NCBI RefSeq assembly: GCF_954871325.1
Contig: NC_088775.1
Span: 58,691,561-58,755,560, forward strand
DNA length: 64,000 nucleotides
Reading direction: 5' to 3'
DNA from: Gordionus sp. m RMFG-2023
Lineage: Eukaryota > Nematomorpha > Gordioida > Chordodea > Parachordodidae
The notes beneath the pieces are model-generated. The model was not told where the DNA came from, ran no database searches, and was given only the letters and a program-made list of their open reading frames with translations. A program made the position numbers and the translations under genes. Positions 44,779 to 55,066 of this stretch are shown here, in pieces. Each line of letters opens with the position of its first letter. Position 1 is the stretch's first letter.

Positions 44779-44940
44779 TGTAATGTAATATTGTAGTAAA
44801 TTATCGAATTCTTTTAATCTCTTATTTCGTATACAAAATCATCATCATCTTTTATTATTCAAATTAATCTTAAATTATATAATAATAATAAAATAAACAT
44901 TTTACAAAAAATAACAAAAACAACAATTTAATACACATCA
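44779..44940 (-). repeat. 3' LTR of gypsy 2
   Basis: Matches 48653-48810 throughout, from TGTAATGTAATATTG to TTTAATACACATCA, with one small indel near 44890. Confidence 0.9.
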
Positions 44941-44966
44941 TTTATCCCCAGTCGATCTGGTTTCGA

Positions 44967-45518
44967 TCATATCCTTTTGGGATATCGATCTTGACTTGTT
45001 TCTTCCTCCCTTTCCTTTGAATTCATTTCATCGTTATTTTTTATTACATCCTCTTTGTTTACTATCTCTTCGGTTTTCTCTTCTACTTCAGTACCCTCTT
45101 CTAATTCGTATTCTTCAATTAATATATTTTCGGTTCTTTTCCTTAATTGGTCCGTATGACTTATAATCGTATTACCCGCTATACTTACTTCATAACGTTG
45201 TGATCCGAGTATGCCTTTAATAATGGCTTCTTCCCATTTTTTTTCTTTATTATAGTAAAGGCGCGACCAAAATTTTTCATTTATCTGGAATTTTTTATTG
45301 TGGTATTCTAACTTCTCCTTTTTGTACCCCCGTTCGAATATTTGATCTAACAATCCTCTAGGTTTAAATTTTAGTAGTATTTCAGCGGGACTTTGTTCAG
45401 TTTCTGTCCCTGGTGTATTTCTGTAATTGTAGAGAAAAATAGCTAGACTGGTTTCTAAATCCCTCTCGTTTCTTTTATTCATACTCTGTTTAAAAGTTCG
45501 AATTAAACGTTCGGCCAT
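44967..45518 (-). CDS. Gypsy 2 integrase C-terminal part
   Basis: A 183-residue frame that begins at MAERLIRTFKQSMNKRNERD, where the Glu of AER is the third catalytic residue of the integrase core. It continues with SLAIFLYNYRNTPGTETEQS and PAEILLKFKPR (the usual YRxTPH..TxxSPAELLxGR region), then the C-terminal domain with FQINEKFWSRLYYNKEKKW and GSQRYEVSIAGN. The tail is acidic and ends QDRYPKRI, close to the LTR. A frameshift separates it from the rest of the core, where QTNG is in another frame at about 45530-45550. Confidence 0.85.
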   Translation of the reverse strand: MAERLIRTFKQSMNKRNERDLETSLAIFLYNYRNTPGTETEQSPAEILLKFKPRGLLDQIFERGYKKEKLEYHNKKFQINEKFWSRLYYNKEKKWEEAIIKGILGSQRYEVSIAGNTIISHTDQLRKRTENILIEEYELEEGTEVEEKTEEIVNKEDVIKNNDEMNSKEREEETSQDRYPKRI

Positions 45519-46090
45519 GCCGTTTGTCTGAGGATTAAAGACTTCCGGGCATTAATTGAATCCCGTTTTTTTCACAAAAATTATTGAAATCTTTGCTGCT
45601 GAATTGGTGCCCGTTATCAGAAACGATTATCTTGGGAAATCCGAATCTTGCAAAAATATTTCTTAATATTTTTATCGTGATTTCGGTGTAGTGCTAATGG
45701 GAACTATTTCTGGCCAGCGACTGCTAGCATCTATCACTACCAACCAATAATGATTTTGAAATGGTCCAGCATAATCAATATGTACTCGATGCATGCTTTT
45801 GGTGGTTTTGGCCAATTTTGAACTGCTGTCTTTTGAGGCATATCGTGTTGTTCCTGGCATTCACTACATTTTTCGACCCATGTTTCTATATCTTGGTTTA
45901 TATTAAGCTACCACGCATATTGTCGTGCTCTCATCTTTATTTTTACCATTCCGATATGTCCTTGATGTATCATGTCCAACAACACGGTGTTTCGGTATTG
46001 TTGTGGCATTATCATTCTAGTCCTCCATAATAAACCTCTCTCTGTTGTAATTTCCTCTCTCCTTTGGCTATACTCCCTAAAACATGCATC
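45519..46090 (-). pseudogene. Gypsy 2 integrase zinc-binding domain and core
   Basis: The minus strand around 46060-45870 shows GGLLWRTRMIMPQQYRN, HQGHIGMVKIKMRARQYAW and CSECQEQ, the HHCC domain with one shift near 45905. 45860-45672 reads VHIDYAGPFQNHYWLVVIDA and SSRWPEIVPI, with the first catalytic Asp intact. 45660-45560 reads FPKIIVSDNGHQFSSKDFNN, holding the second catalytic Asp. All three catalytic residues therefore survive, but frame changes near 45680 and 45540 break the protein. Confidence 0.82.
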
Positions 46091-46110
46091 ATAGTTTATT
46101 GGCCATCCAT

Positions 46111-46690
46111 CTATATTGTTTCTCTTTCAATTTCGCTTGCATTTAAAGGTGTTTCTCCCACCTGTATTTGATCTAGCGTTTCTTCTTTTGATATTGGAGT
46201 TCCCTTTATGGGTAATCTAGATAGCATGTCAGCATTTGCTATACTTTTGACTTCTATTTCATATTGGTAACCTGCTAATAATAATGTCCATCTTTGTATT
46301 CTGGCAGTAGATGTTGGTATATCTTTTCTTAGATGAAATAAACTCATTAATGGCTTGTGGTTTGTTTGTAATGTGAACTTTTTCCCATATATAAATTCGA
46401 ATTTTGTAACCCTAAATATGATGGCCAGAGCTTCTCTTTCTATTTGGCTATAATTTTTTCAGCTGCATTTAGCGTTCTTGAGGCGAATGCAATTGGTCTC
46501 TCCTTATCCCCTTCTATATGGGATATTACTGCCCTAATTCCTATGGCTGATGCATCTGTTGCTAATATAATTGGTAATTTTGGATGATAATGTTGTAATA
46601 CTTATTTCTTGCTTTATTTTTTATACGCGTCTTTGCATTCATTAGTCCATCTTAAACAACTACTTTTTCTAAATAATGGTTTGGCTTTGG
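46111..46690 (-). pseudogene. Gypsy 2 RNase H
   Basis: The minus strand shows LPIILATDASAIGIRAVISH and RPIAFASRTLNAAEK (46580-46450), where the first Asp of the RNase H site is in ATDAS. After a shift, LFHLRKDIPTSTARIQRWTL and GYQYEIEVKSIANADMLSRL (46347-46180) complete the domain (IQRW..LL..Y.Y...... NADxLSRLP). One stop and one frameshift lie between 46460 and 46350. Confidence 0.82.
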
Positions 46691-46699
46691 CTGCAAAAT

Positions 46700-47396
46700 T
46701 TGAAATAAATTTTGAATAGTATGTTGCTGGACTGTAATTGTTTCAAATTTGTTGGTTCTGGTGCATTTTTTACTGTCTCAGTATTTTTTACGGTAGTTGT
46801 AATTCCGTTTTTTGAAATATTGTATCCTAAGTATTCGACATTTTGTTTGAAGAATTTACATTTTTCTATTTTTAGTTTGATTCCATTTTCATCTAGACAT
46901 TTTAGTACCTTTTTTAAATTTGTTTCGTGTTTCTCTCTATTTTTCCTGGTTATTATAATATCATCTAAATAACAAGCTACTCCTTCAAAACCTTTTAATA
47001 AATTCTCGATGGCTCGTTGAAATATTTTGCTGAAGAAGACGATATACCAAAAGGTAAATTTGTATATTTAAATAATCCTCTATGCGTATTGATTACAAGA
47101 TATTTTTGAGACTCTTCCCCCACTTTAATTTGAAAATAGGCATCTGAGAGATCCAATATTGAAAATTCCTCTCCTTTTCCCAAATAGGCTAATAAATCTT
47201 GGATTCAAGGTATTGGATATGAATCAATATTAATATTTTGATTTATAGTTCTTTTAAAATCCCCGCTAATTCTTAATGTTTTATCTTTCTTTTGTACAAT
47301 TACTATGGGTGATGCATAAAGTGAATAATTAATTTTCTCTGTTACTCCTATTTTTTGCAATCTATCTAAATCTTCTTCAACTTTATCTTTTAATGC
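46700..47396 (-). pseudogene. Gypsy 2 reverse transcriptase
   Basis: Contiguous similarity from ALKDKVEEDLDRLQKIGV (47395-47340) through SPIVIVQKKDKTLRISGDFK to LDLSDAYFQIKVGEESQKYL, RGLFKYTNLPFGISSS and the catalytic box ACYLDDIIIT (about 46980-46950), then NVEYLGYNISKNGI. Two single-base nonsense changes stand out: a TAA after SRPVP at 47396-47398, and a TGA in YPIP-stop-IQDLLA at about 47207 where the family has Arg (CGA to TGA). A small shift near 47000 is also present. Confidence 0.87.
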
Positions 47397-47936
47397 TTAT
47401 GGTACGGGACGTGATTTACAGAAAATTGGTTTCTCGTTTTTCATATATATTTGTGCCTTAAAATCTTTCAAGCAGCCTAATTCTTTGGTAAATAATTGAG
47501 GAAATTCATTTAGAATATTAATATTATTTATTTGTATGGTCCTTTCAGGTAATTCAGTCATCTTGGGAATATTAGTTATCCAATTTCTTCCAATTAGATT
47601 TTTGGTATATCCTTTTGTAATTATGAGAGGTAGTTCTAATGTTCGCCCTTTATATTGTACTTTTACTACAATTTGACCTAATAGTGGTATATTGGTTCCT
47701 CTATAGCTTTTAAGTTTTAGCATGCAATTTGTTAATTCAGGATGATTAAGTTTATTTTTCCAATCTATTTCATTAATTATACTGACTCCAGCTCCAGTAT
47801 CCAATTCCATTCTTATATCGCTGTTGTTTATTTTGACATCCACCCAAAATTCTGAATTATATTCGTTTGTTTTATTATTAATAAAATTTACTATTTCTTT
47901 TCTACAGACTCGAGCATGTGCCCAATTTTGTTGCAT
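47397..47936 (-). CDS. Gypsy 2 aspartic protease and start of pol
   Basis: A 179-residue frame. FWVDVKINNSDIRMELDTGA contains the retropepsin active site DTGA, followed by GVSIINEIDW, and later LPLIITKGYTKNLIGRNWIT with the ILGRxW-like motif. The C-terminal part, FPQLFTKELGCLKDFKAQIY and PIFCKSRPVP, is the usual lead-in to reverse transcriptase. The frame opens inside the zinc knuckle (see 47937-48110), so the Met at 47936 is probably not a true start and the segment was fused to or shifted from gag. Confidence 0.87.
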   Translation of the reverse strand: MQQNWAHARVCRKEIVNFINNKTNEYNSEFWVDVKINNSDIRMELDTGAGVSIINEIDWKNKLNHPELTNCMLKLKSYRGTNIPLLGQIVVKVQYKGRTLELPLIITKGYTKNLIGRNWITNIPKMTELPERTIQINNINILNEFPQLFTKELGCLKDFKAQIYMKNEKPIFCKSRPVP

Positions 47937-48652
47937 TTATAACAAGTGGCATTCTTAAAAAGACAATTCCCTTCTGTGATTTCCGCCACAGGAGTGACAT
48001 GGATTTGGTTTTTTTTAGCTCGCATTAAAATTATTATATGATTTTGATTGTTTATCATTATCATTATTATCTTTTTTAATTTATTTATATTATCATTATG
48101 TTCCTCTTCTTAATGATCGATTTTAGTTTCAACATTTTGTATTAATTTTGTATTTTTTATTGCTGTTTCTACTGCAGTAGCTTTCTGCTGAATAGCTTTA
48201 TTTATGTCTATGTAGTCTTCGGATAGTAATCTTTGTAAAATTTTTGGATTTTTTATTTCGAATATAAATTTATCTCTTAATGCAGTATTTAAATGTTCCC
48301 CAAAATCACAAGTCGTTGCTAATTTTCGTAGATTTTGTATATAGTCTATTAGTTTTTCATCATTTTGTTGATTATATTGATAAAATATATATCTCTCTAC
48401 TATTATATTAGTTTTGGGATGAAAATGTTTGATTAAAATATTATGTATTTCTAATACCTCTTTTCCCGGACTACCAGGTGCACATAAATTTACCAGTATT
48501 TTGTAAGTATTACACCCTATTGTTGTTAATAACAGAGATTTTTCTTGTGATGATGTTAAACTTGGTTGTGTGTTTTTAAATTCTTGAAATAAGTTGTACC
48601 AATCTTTGTAACACAGGTTTGAATCCGTTAGACTTATCGACTGCGCTATTTT
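47937..48652 (-). CDS. Gypsy 2 Gag, open frame without an obvious start codon
   Basis: On the minus strand one frame is open from the LTR boundary down to a TAA at about 48111, roughly 170 codons with no Met suited as start. It reads KIAQSISLTDSNLCYKDWYN, LVNLCAPGSPGKEVLEIHNI, YIFYQYNQQNDEKLIDYIQN, LRKLATTCDFGEHLNTALRD and LLSEDYIDINKAIQQKATAV. This fits a retrotransposon capsid (LRDxFIxxIKNxxIxxxLL). Below 48110, a zinc knuckle is split by a one-base shift: CYKCNKIGH is in one frame and ARVC in the next, at about 47915-47890. The missing start may lie in the LTR, or a non-AUG start may be used; a point loss is also possible. Confidence 0.75.
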
Positions 48653-48810
48653 TGTATTGTAATATTGTAGTAAATTATCGAATTCTTTTTATTCTTTTAT
48701 TTCGTATACAAAATCATCATCATCATTTATTATTCAAATTAATCTCAAATTATATAATAATAATAAAATTTTTACAAAAAATAACAAAAACAACAATTTA
48801 ATACACATCA
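48653..48810 (-). repeat. 5' LTR of gypsy 2
   Basis: TGTATTGTAATATTG to AATACACATCA, matching 44779-44940. The Gag frame continues into it without a stop right at the boundary. Confidence 0.9.
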
Positions 48811-48814
48811 AATT
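48811..48814. repeat. Target-site duplication AATT, right
   Basis: Partner of 44775-44778. Confidence 0.6.
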
Positions 48815-50234
48815 TTATAACCGATCCCATATATAAAGATAAAGATAATTCAAAGTTCATTTGGGGATTTACCGTCACCAATCATCCAGATTGTCTTAAA
48901 CAAGACCATCCCAATGTGAATGCTCAGAAAACACTTTAAATTATATTGAACTATAAATGCCACAAATCATTAGTCTATATATTTTGCCAAAGTTTAATTC
49001 AATCTAAAAACTTCGTGTTCCAACAGGTTCATGACACATTAGAATCTGTTTAAAAAATCGAAAAATTGTTTTTAATCAGAAGATAAAAATATTTCTATTT
49101 TGCATTATTTTGACCTACATAAAAAACGAGATGCTTAATTTGGAAGAACATATATATCATACCATTATCCTATATTCCATCTGGAAACAATAAATTAAAA
49201 ATATATTTAAAAAAGAAAAAATCTAAAGTTGTGCTTACAATGCTGCTTATTTATTGGGCCCTTAATACCAAAGAGAGCATCTTAATAGTAGGAAGTTTGA
49301 TGAAATATGTGATATAATACAAGAATAGGCATTTTATAAGGTATATATGGAGGAATCCTTAAAAGAGTACCCAGAAAACATCGACCAAGAACCAAGGATT
49401 CTCTCAAAATAAAAATAAACTTATCTATACATGGTCAAATGAAAGGTTTTATCTTCTATGCCGTAATGAAATAGCTTCAGTTATCAATAAGAAGATACAA
49501 CTCAATTTTAAGACAGGTTACTGCTTATTATAAATATTTTGCTTTGAAATATTTATAATACCGAATTGTATCAATATATTTTTTCTGATAAATTTAATCT
49601 ATATTTAAAAATTATTTATCAATTTCAAATATTTAAAAAAAAATAAAGTGCATAGGCTCTAGGTCAGCTAATACTTAATAACGGGCTATTTATGTCTTTT
49701 AAGTAGGCTAAATAGCCAAACAAGTAATTTAAAAAAAATTTAAAAAAAACAAACAAAAAAATGAAAGAAAAAACAAAAAATAAAAAAGACATATCCAAAA
49801 AAAAACAAGAATCAAATAAGAAAAATAGCAATGCCACCAAATACTTAAGTAAACTAAAATAGGGTGTCCTTGATCAAATACTTTTTAGCCTATATTAAGT
49901 AGCAATTAAGTATCCAAATTAAGCCGACCTAGAACACAGCCTTATCAATTGCATTTAAAAGGTCGTGTATGAAACGAATCAAATTTTAATATGTAATAAA
50001 ATTAAAGTGTCTACCACGTTGTTATTTCCATTTAGGTATATCTAAGATCTAAACGAGATTGTATAAATATAGCACTTATTAGCAGCAATTCGATTACATT
50101 TTTGAAAATGAAATTTCTACTGCGGGTAGCTAAATTTCAAATGGGTGCCTGCTAGATTTTCCTCAAATCTATCCTGAAGTTAAAGTCTTTTTCTTGAAAA
50201 TGTAGAGCCAAATGATTTGGTTAAGGTACAAAAT
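48815..50234. other. No gene supported
   Basis: Slightly higher GC at 48820-48960, where one plus frame reads SKFIWGFTVTNHPDCLKQDH. The pattern vaguely resembles a zinc-ribbon of a transposase, but nothing supports it. The remainder is AT-rich. Confidence 0.35.
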
Positions 50235-50242
50235 CTAATGTT
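50235..50242. repeat. Target-site duplication CTAATGTT, left
   Basis: Matches CTAATATT at 51820-51827 in 7 of 8 positions. Confidence 0.7.
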
Positions 50243-51819
50243 TAGAGTTGTTAATTTGCTTGGTGTGAAATTTACGACCCAATTTGGTACTCTGGCCTGC
50301 TCTGAGCACGAACCCGGAGCACAGACCCGGGATCCAGCCCCGCAGTTCAGACCCGTGGTTTAGATTTGGGGTTCAAACTCGTGGTTCAAACCCGGGGTTC
50401 AGACCTGGGATTTATACTCGGGGTTCAGATGATTAATGTTATTCCAAATAGTTCAAATAAAAATTATTTACTAATAGTATAGAAACAGTAAAATGCAATG
50501 GAATTTTCTGGGGTTAGATAGTAAAACCCTGCAAGAAACAGCTTAGGGTTAAAAAATATTTTAAACGGGGCTACCTAGGGCTTAGGATACCTAAAAAATA
50601 GAATTAAAATGAGTTATTATGTGGTTAGCAGAGCGATTATTTCCAGCTATACCATCCTAGTTCTAGATACGTGTCCTGCCTTCTACAACTTAATTTACAC
50701 TTTTTATATAGTTTGTGTAATTGCTATAATTGGGTAATGGCTACATAGAGACTAACTCGGCTCAATCATCAAGCGCTTGCTGAAGAATACTTTAACATTA
50801 AGACCTTTTAATTTATATTAATTTCTTCCAAATTTGAGCCTCTATCTTTTTAAGAATAACCCCGAAAAGCCAGTATTAGTTTTTAGCTAGAAAACTTGGT
50901 CTAGCCGATTTTTTGCCGGCTTGGTTTGAAGAAGTTTAAAATTAAAATTGACATAAAATTAAAAAATAATTATAATTTTTTAAAAAATAATTATAATTTT
51001 TTAAAAAATAATAATGTTTTTCTCAACATTTACTTAAAATTTTTAAAAGTAAATGTGTTATTTTAATTATTTTTGTAAACAAAATATTTTTATCTGAATG
51101 GGTTTTATTTTTAATTTAATCGTCAACATGTTTCATTAAATCATCACAACACTGAAAAATAATCATTAATAAACTTAACTTCAAAAAATATATAAAAAAA
51201 GGAAATTTTATCTTAATTATAGTTGAAAGTCAAATTTAATTTAAAAAGAATTTTTTTTTTAAATTTCTATATGAGTACCTAAAAAAATAATAATTAATAA
51301 ACAACTTTAAAAATATTAAAAAAGCGTGCTGATTGTTGAGGATAATTATGGCAAAGTTTATAAAATAACGTGTTCAAGAGATAATTGTCAATAATATAAC
51401 TAAGAAATTTTGTAAAGTTGTAGTAGATATCCTATAAATCCCACAAAAGTTTTGAAGAGGGTTAACTATATTAAATTAATAATTATATATGTGAATTTAA
51501 CATAGTCTGGAAGAGAAAATGGCTAGATCAAATTGACTCCAATCAAAAGCACCACAATTTAAACAAATATTTAAATGGTTAGAAAATGAAATTAATGTAG
51601 AATAAAATAATATAAGATTTAAGATTAATAAATGAGATTTATTTTTTCTTAGTTTTCGCTTATCTGAAGCTATGGCCTAAACCATGGGTCTGAACCATAG
51701 GTCTGGACCCTGGGTTTAAACCCCGGGTCTATGCTTGGGGTTCGACAGAGCTGTTTAATTGATTTTTGAATCCAAACCCCTGGTCTGGGTTTTACACAAC
51801 CAACTAATTAACAACACTA
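50243..51819. mobile_element. Second copy of the LINE-splitting foldback family
   Basis: The ends are TAGAGTTGTTAATTTGCTTGG (left; last base omitted from comparison) and ATTAACAACACTA (right), with an 8-bp duplication differing at one base. The left arm (50243-51230) follows the left arm of the 31046-33223 element closely, including TCTGAGCACGAACCCGG and CAGCTATACCATCCTAG. The right arm is mostly deleted; only the terminal GGGTCTG iterons (51680-51790) and the centre (GATTGTTGAGGATAATTATG near 51335) remain. No ORF. Confidence 0.87.
50275..50430. repeat. Iterons of the GGGTT(C/T)AGACCC type
   Basis: CCCGGGTCTGAACC-like words in both orientations: ACCCGGAGCACAGACCCGGG, CAGTTCAGACCCGTGG, GGGGTTCAAACTCGTGG, ACCCGGGGTTCAGACC. 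Counterparts sit near the right end at 51680-51730 and in the LINE copy at 33105-33190. Confidence 0.8.
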
Positions 51820-51827
51820 CTAATATT
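51820..51827. repeat. Target-site duplication CTAATATT, right
   Basis: Partner of 50235-50242 with one mismatch. Confidence 0.7.
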
Positions 51828-53640
51828 AATTCTATATGTGGTGCCTCTATTTTTTTAAACCCCGATATCTGTAGACTTAAATTCATATTCTATGTGAGCA
51901 CCTAGATCCTCAAGTTTTGTAGCAATTTTTGCCCCAATGTTTATCAAAAATAAAGATATTTTCTGATGACTTGGATAAGAGTTAAAGCCCTGTATCAGAT
52001 TTATATATTAAGTGCGGTTCGATGACCGATTTGACTATTTTGGTCTAATATCTAAGTCAGACCCCAACTATTATTTTATGAATAAATCTTATTCGACTTT
52101 AAAATTTAAGAAAATTTATGGATTGAGGGTACGATTCAATGAAAGCTGAAAAGTTATAAGCACTAAAGTAAAAATAATAAAAATGGTGTTTTTCTTGTAA
52201 AGAATATTTATAAAATCATTAGGAAAACAAAATAATTTATGGCCTAGGAGCGAGTCCAGCTCTGACCAAATAAGAAAAAATGTTTGATCGAGTTTTAAGT
52301 TGGAGAGGTCCCTATATATACAATTTTTCACTGAGCCTAGCCACAACGAAATTTTATGTTTAGGCTCTGCTTGAAATTATTAATAAAAAAATTAAAAATA
52401 TTTTTTATAAAGTTAATTAAAATAAAAAAATCACTTAGTACACTATCCGAATCCCAGAGAATTTTTATTCAGCATTTAATTTAATAAAACATGAGAATTC
52501 ATTTTAATTTTTAGAATTTATAAATATTTTTTAAACCCGGTCTAATTTTTTTTAAAATTTTAGTCCAGGCCTGTCCCTTCTATTTTATAAACTCTCCTGC
52601 CTGTAAAAATTAAAAAAAAAATGTATTCTAAGCTCGAAGCAACTTGCAAGGCTCGTCTAATTTATCCTGAAGGCATACGAATTATAGGTCGTCACGGCCC
52701 GGCCCGAAAAGATTTTTGAGTATAAAATATAAATAAATTTGCCAGATTCGGCTTAAAAAATTTGAGAAATGTGCAAATATTCTGTACAAGTTACACGGTC
52801 CTAAGTCATTTTGCATGGCCTCTAATTTGCATTACAGAAATTATTTAATTTCAAAATAAATATCAAAGTTTAGGTAGTTCTAATTAGGTTAAATTTTTGT
52901 AAAATAACTGTAACTATTTATACTTTGAAAAAATGTAACTAGTAACTAACTAATACATTTTTTGAATGGAATGACAAAAATATCTAATTACGTTTAAAAT
53001 ATGTTAAATATTTATATATATCTCATTCAGTATTATGTATTATATGATTAAATTTAAATTTACTGCATTAAATATAATGTCTCACTTGCATCAAGCGCTC
53101 CTATATAATGTTTGCTTAGTTTAAAGAAGCTTAAAATATCACGTCTTTTATACATAAATATTGAAAATATATATTTTTTAAATCAAATAAAAACTTATTG
53201 CTCTTTTTTAAATAAAATTTACCAATTTCAAAATGTAATTAGTTACACTTAAAGTTCTAAAAAAGGTAAAGTCACATGTAACTTTCTACTTTGGAATACT
53301 AAATATTAAGCTATCACCATAAGTAGAATGAAGAATCTGAAAGATTTAAAAGAAATTTTAAAATATTTATTCTCAAGTCAAATTCAACAGCATACTCCAT
53401 TAGCAATCACTGTAGGTCGATGTGAAAATTAATCCTAGAGAAATACCAAGCAAAGCATAAAAATATTTTTTTGACAAATTAGTTTTGAAATTTCAATCAA
53501 AACCCATTAGCAATCTGAGATCGATAACGTGGTTAAGCCCTGTTTCACGGATAACCAAATTCACGACGGAGTTGTGAAGTTACATTTTAACATCTCGGGG
53601 CAAAATCTTCTTCGAACCAGGGAACCACGAATCTATAAAG
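51828..53640. other. No gene supported
   Basis: Mostly AT-rich. A small GC-rich patch at 52675-52710 with CACGGCCCGGCCCGAAAAG, and GGCCTGTCCC at 52567, is typical of a MITE end, but no borders can be set. Confidence 0.35.
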
Positions 53641-53907
53641 GAAACCGATTCACTTTATTAGAGGGGAGATAATATTATTTTAACTGTATACAAATTGAGA
53701 ATCCTGGAAAGAAAGCTTGTGGGGAAAAAACATGGCCGAAAAAACGCAGAAAAACAAGGGAAAAAATGAAGAAAATAAAAACTATACAAAAATAAATTGC
53801 AGAAAAAGTCTTTAGGGAAAAAAAGTTTAAAATAAAAAACTGTGGAAGAAAAATCTGTATTATTAAAAAAAATAATTGCAAGGGGTTTGTTTGACAAAAC
53901 TGCAAAT

Positions 53908-53915
53908 GCCTAGGT
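53908..53915. repeat. Target-site duplication GCCTAGGT, left
   Basis: Repeated exactly at 55059-55066. Confidence 0.93.
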
Positions 53916-55058
53916 CAGAGTTGTTAACGCTCCTTTTTAAAAGTAGCTAGCTCCCACTCCTACCTTCTCAAAAGGAGCTAGCTCCCGCTCCCGCTACTAC
54001 ATTTTTAAAAGGAGCTAGCTCCCGCTCCAAGTAATGGAGCGCCACTCCATAACCACTCCTTTGATTTTCATTTTTTTAGAAGGTACGAGAAACAAAATCA
54101 TATTTTTTATCAAAAGATTTTATTTATATTAAATGATCTATCAAAATATTTATAATCTTTTATTAGCCTATAAAAGTAATAAATTTTCTAAATTAGAATC
54201 TAAAAAAAATCCATGCTTCTCCCCTATGACCAGACTAATAAGCGCTCTACAGGAGCACTAGAGGGAAGCAGGGTATTGTATTTTATAAAGATATTTTTTA
54301 ATTCAGGTATAAAAAAGGAGGTTGAACAAGTAATGAGAAAATTAAAATAAATATTAAAATATATTTTAAAAAGCATCATATCTAACAACCCAGGCTCAAC
54401 TATAATGAATTGCCAAAATATAATTATAACCATTTTAAAAAAAATTATTCCAAAATAAAAAAATCTAGTTATCATTTTGTATTTAAAAGAAAGATTTTAT
54501 ACTTTTAAATGCTTTTTTAGATTGAAGCTGCTCGCTTTGAAAATGAAGCACTTTTACTTAACCACAAAAGGCATTTTGCCCTTAAATTTGTTGGATCACA
54601 TGGATCAACATTTTTTAGAAGTTTAAAATATTTTTTTAATTTCTTCTTATATGATCTCTCCATAATATCTAAAACTATTTTTTATTATATATCTATAAAA
54701 TGAATATTAATATGACTTACAAGATTTTCCAAAAAATTTTCAATATAACAATGAAAAACTTGATTTTTAATATTTAAAATGATTAGATGAAAAACCAATA
54801 TGAAACTTGGCTCAACATTTATTAATGGATAAATTTAAATAAAATAAAATTTCATTTTTATTGAATTTTAATTTACAAACATTATTAATATTTAAAAAAT
54901 AATTTAATTTATACCTTAAATTTAAAGGAGCGGTGGAGCGGCGCTCCTCCACTCCAGCCCTAAAAGGAGCTAGCTCCCGCTCCTCATTTTTAAAAAGGAG
55001 GGCTCTACAGGTGTTTTTGAAAAAATATAGCGGTGTTCCAGGAGCGCCGACAACTCTG
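53916..55058. mobile_element. hAT-type MITE with GGAGCTAGCTCC palindromes (1143 bp)
   Basis: The ends are CAGAGTTGTTAACGCTCC and GGAGCGCCGACAACTCTG, with an exact 8-bp duplication GCCTAGGT. Both subterminal zones repeat AAAAGGAGCTAGCTCC(C)GCTCC: 53940-54030 on the left (three or more copies) and 54955-55010 on the right. The middle (54060-54900) is AT-rich with no transposase. The element is non-autonomous and depends on a hAT transposase in trans. Confidence 0.92.
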
Positions 55059-55066
55059 GCCTAGGT
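55059..55066. repeat. Target-site duplication GCCTAGGT, right
   Basis: Partner of 53908-53915. Confidence 0.93.

Larger units (their letters stand above)
44779..48810 (-). mobile_element. Ty3/gypsy LTR retrotransposon 2 (minus strand, 4.0 kb)
   Basis: Compact element with ~160-bp LTRs (44779-44940 and 48653-48810) that start TGTA and end ACATCA. On the minus strand it has gag, a zinc knuckle, protease, reverse transcriptase, RNase H and integrase in gypsy order. Similarity is to the K02A2.6-like elements common in invertebrates. The LTRs are close to each other in sequence. Only a few point lesions interrupt the coding region, and catalytic residues of protease, RT and integrase are present. 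It is clearly younger than gypsy 1. Confidence 0.93.

Noticed and set aside
48615-48650. tRNA-like box A and box B next to the gypsy 2 LTR
   Set aside because: TAGCGCAGTCG and GATTCAAACC on the minus strand resemble polymerase III boxes, but they are too close for a tRNA, no cloverleaf forms, and the sequence reads through in the Gag frame.
48825-48960. Possible FLYWCH or MULE-type zinc motif (KFIWGFTVTNHPDC)
   Set aside because: Only a short stretch with one Cys and two His in loosely fitting positions, with no transposase core downstream.
53658-53905. Two overlapping Phe-rich ORFs of 79 and 76 residues
   Set aside because: They come from the purine-rich GGGAAAAA periodic repeat read on the complementary strand.
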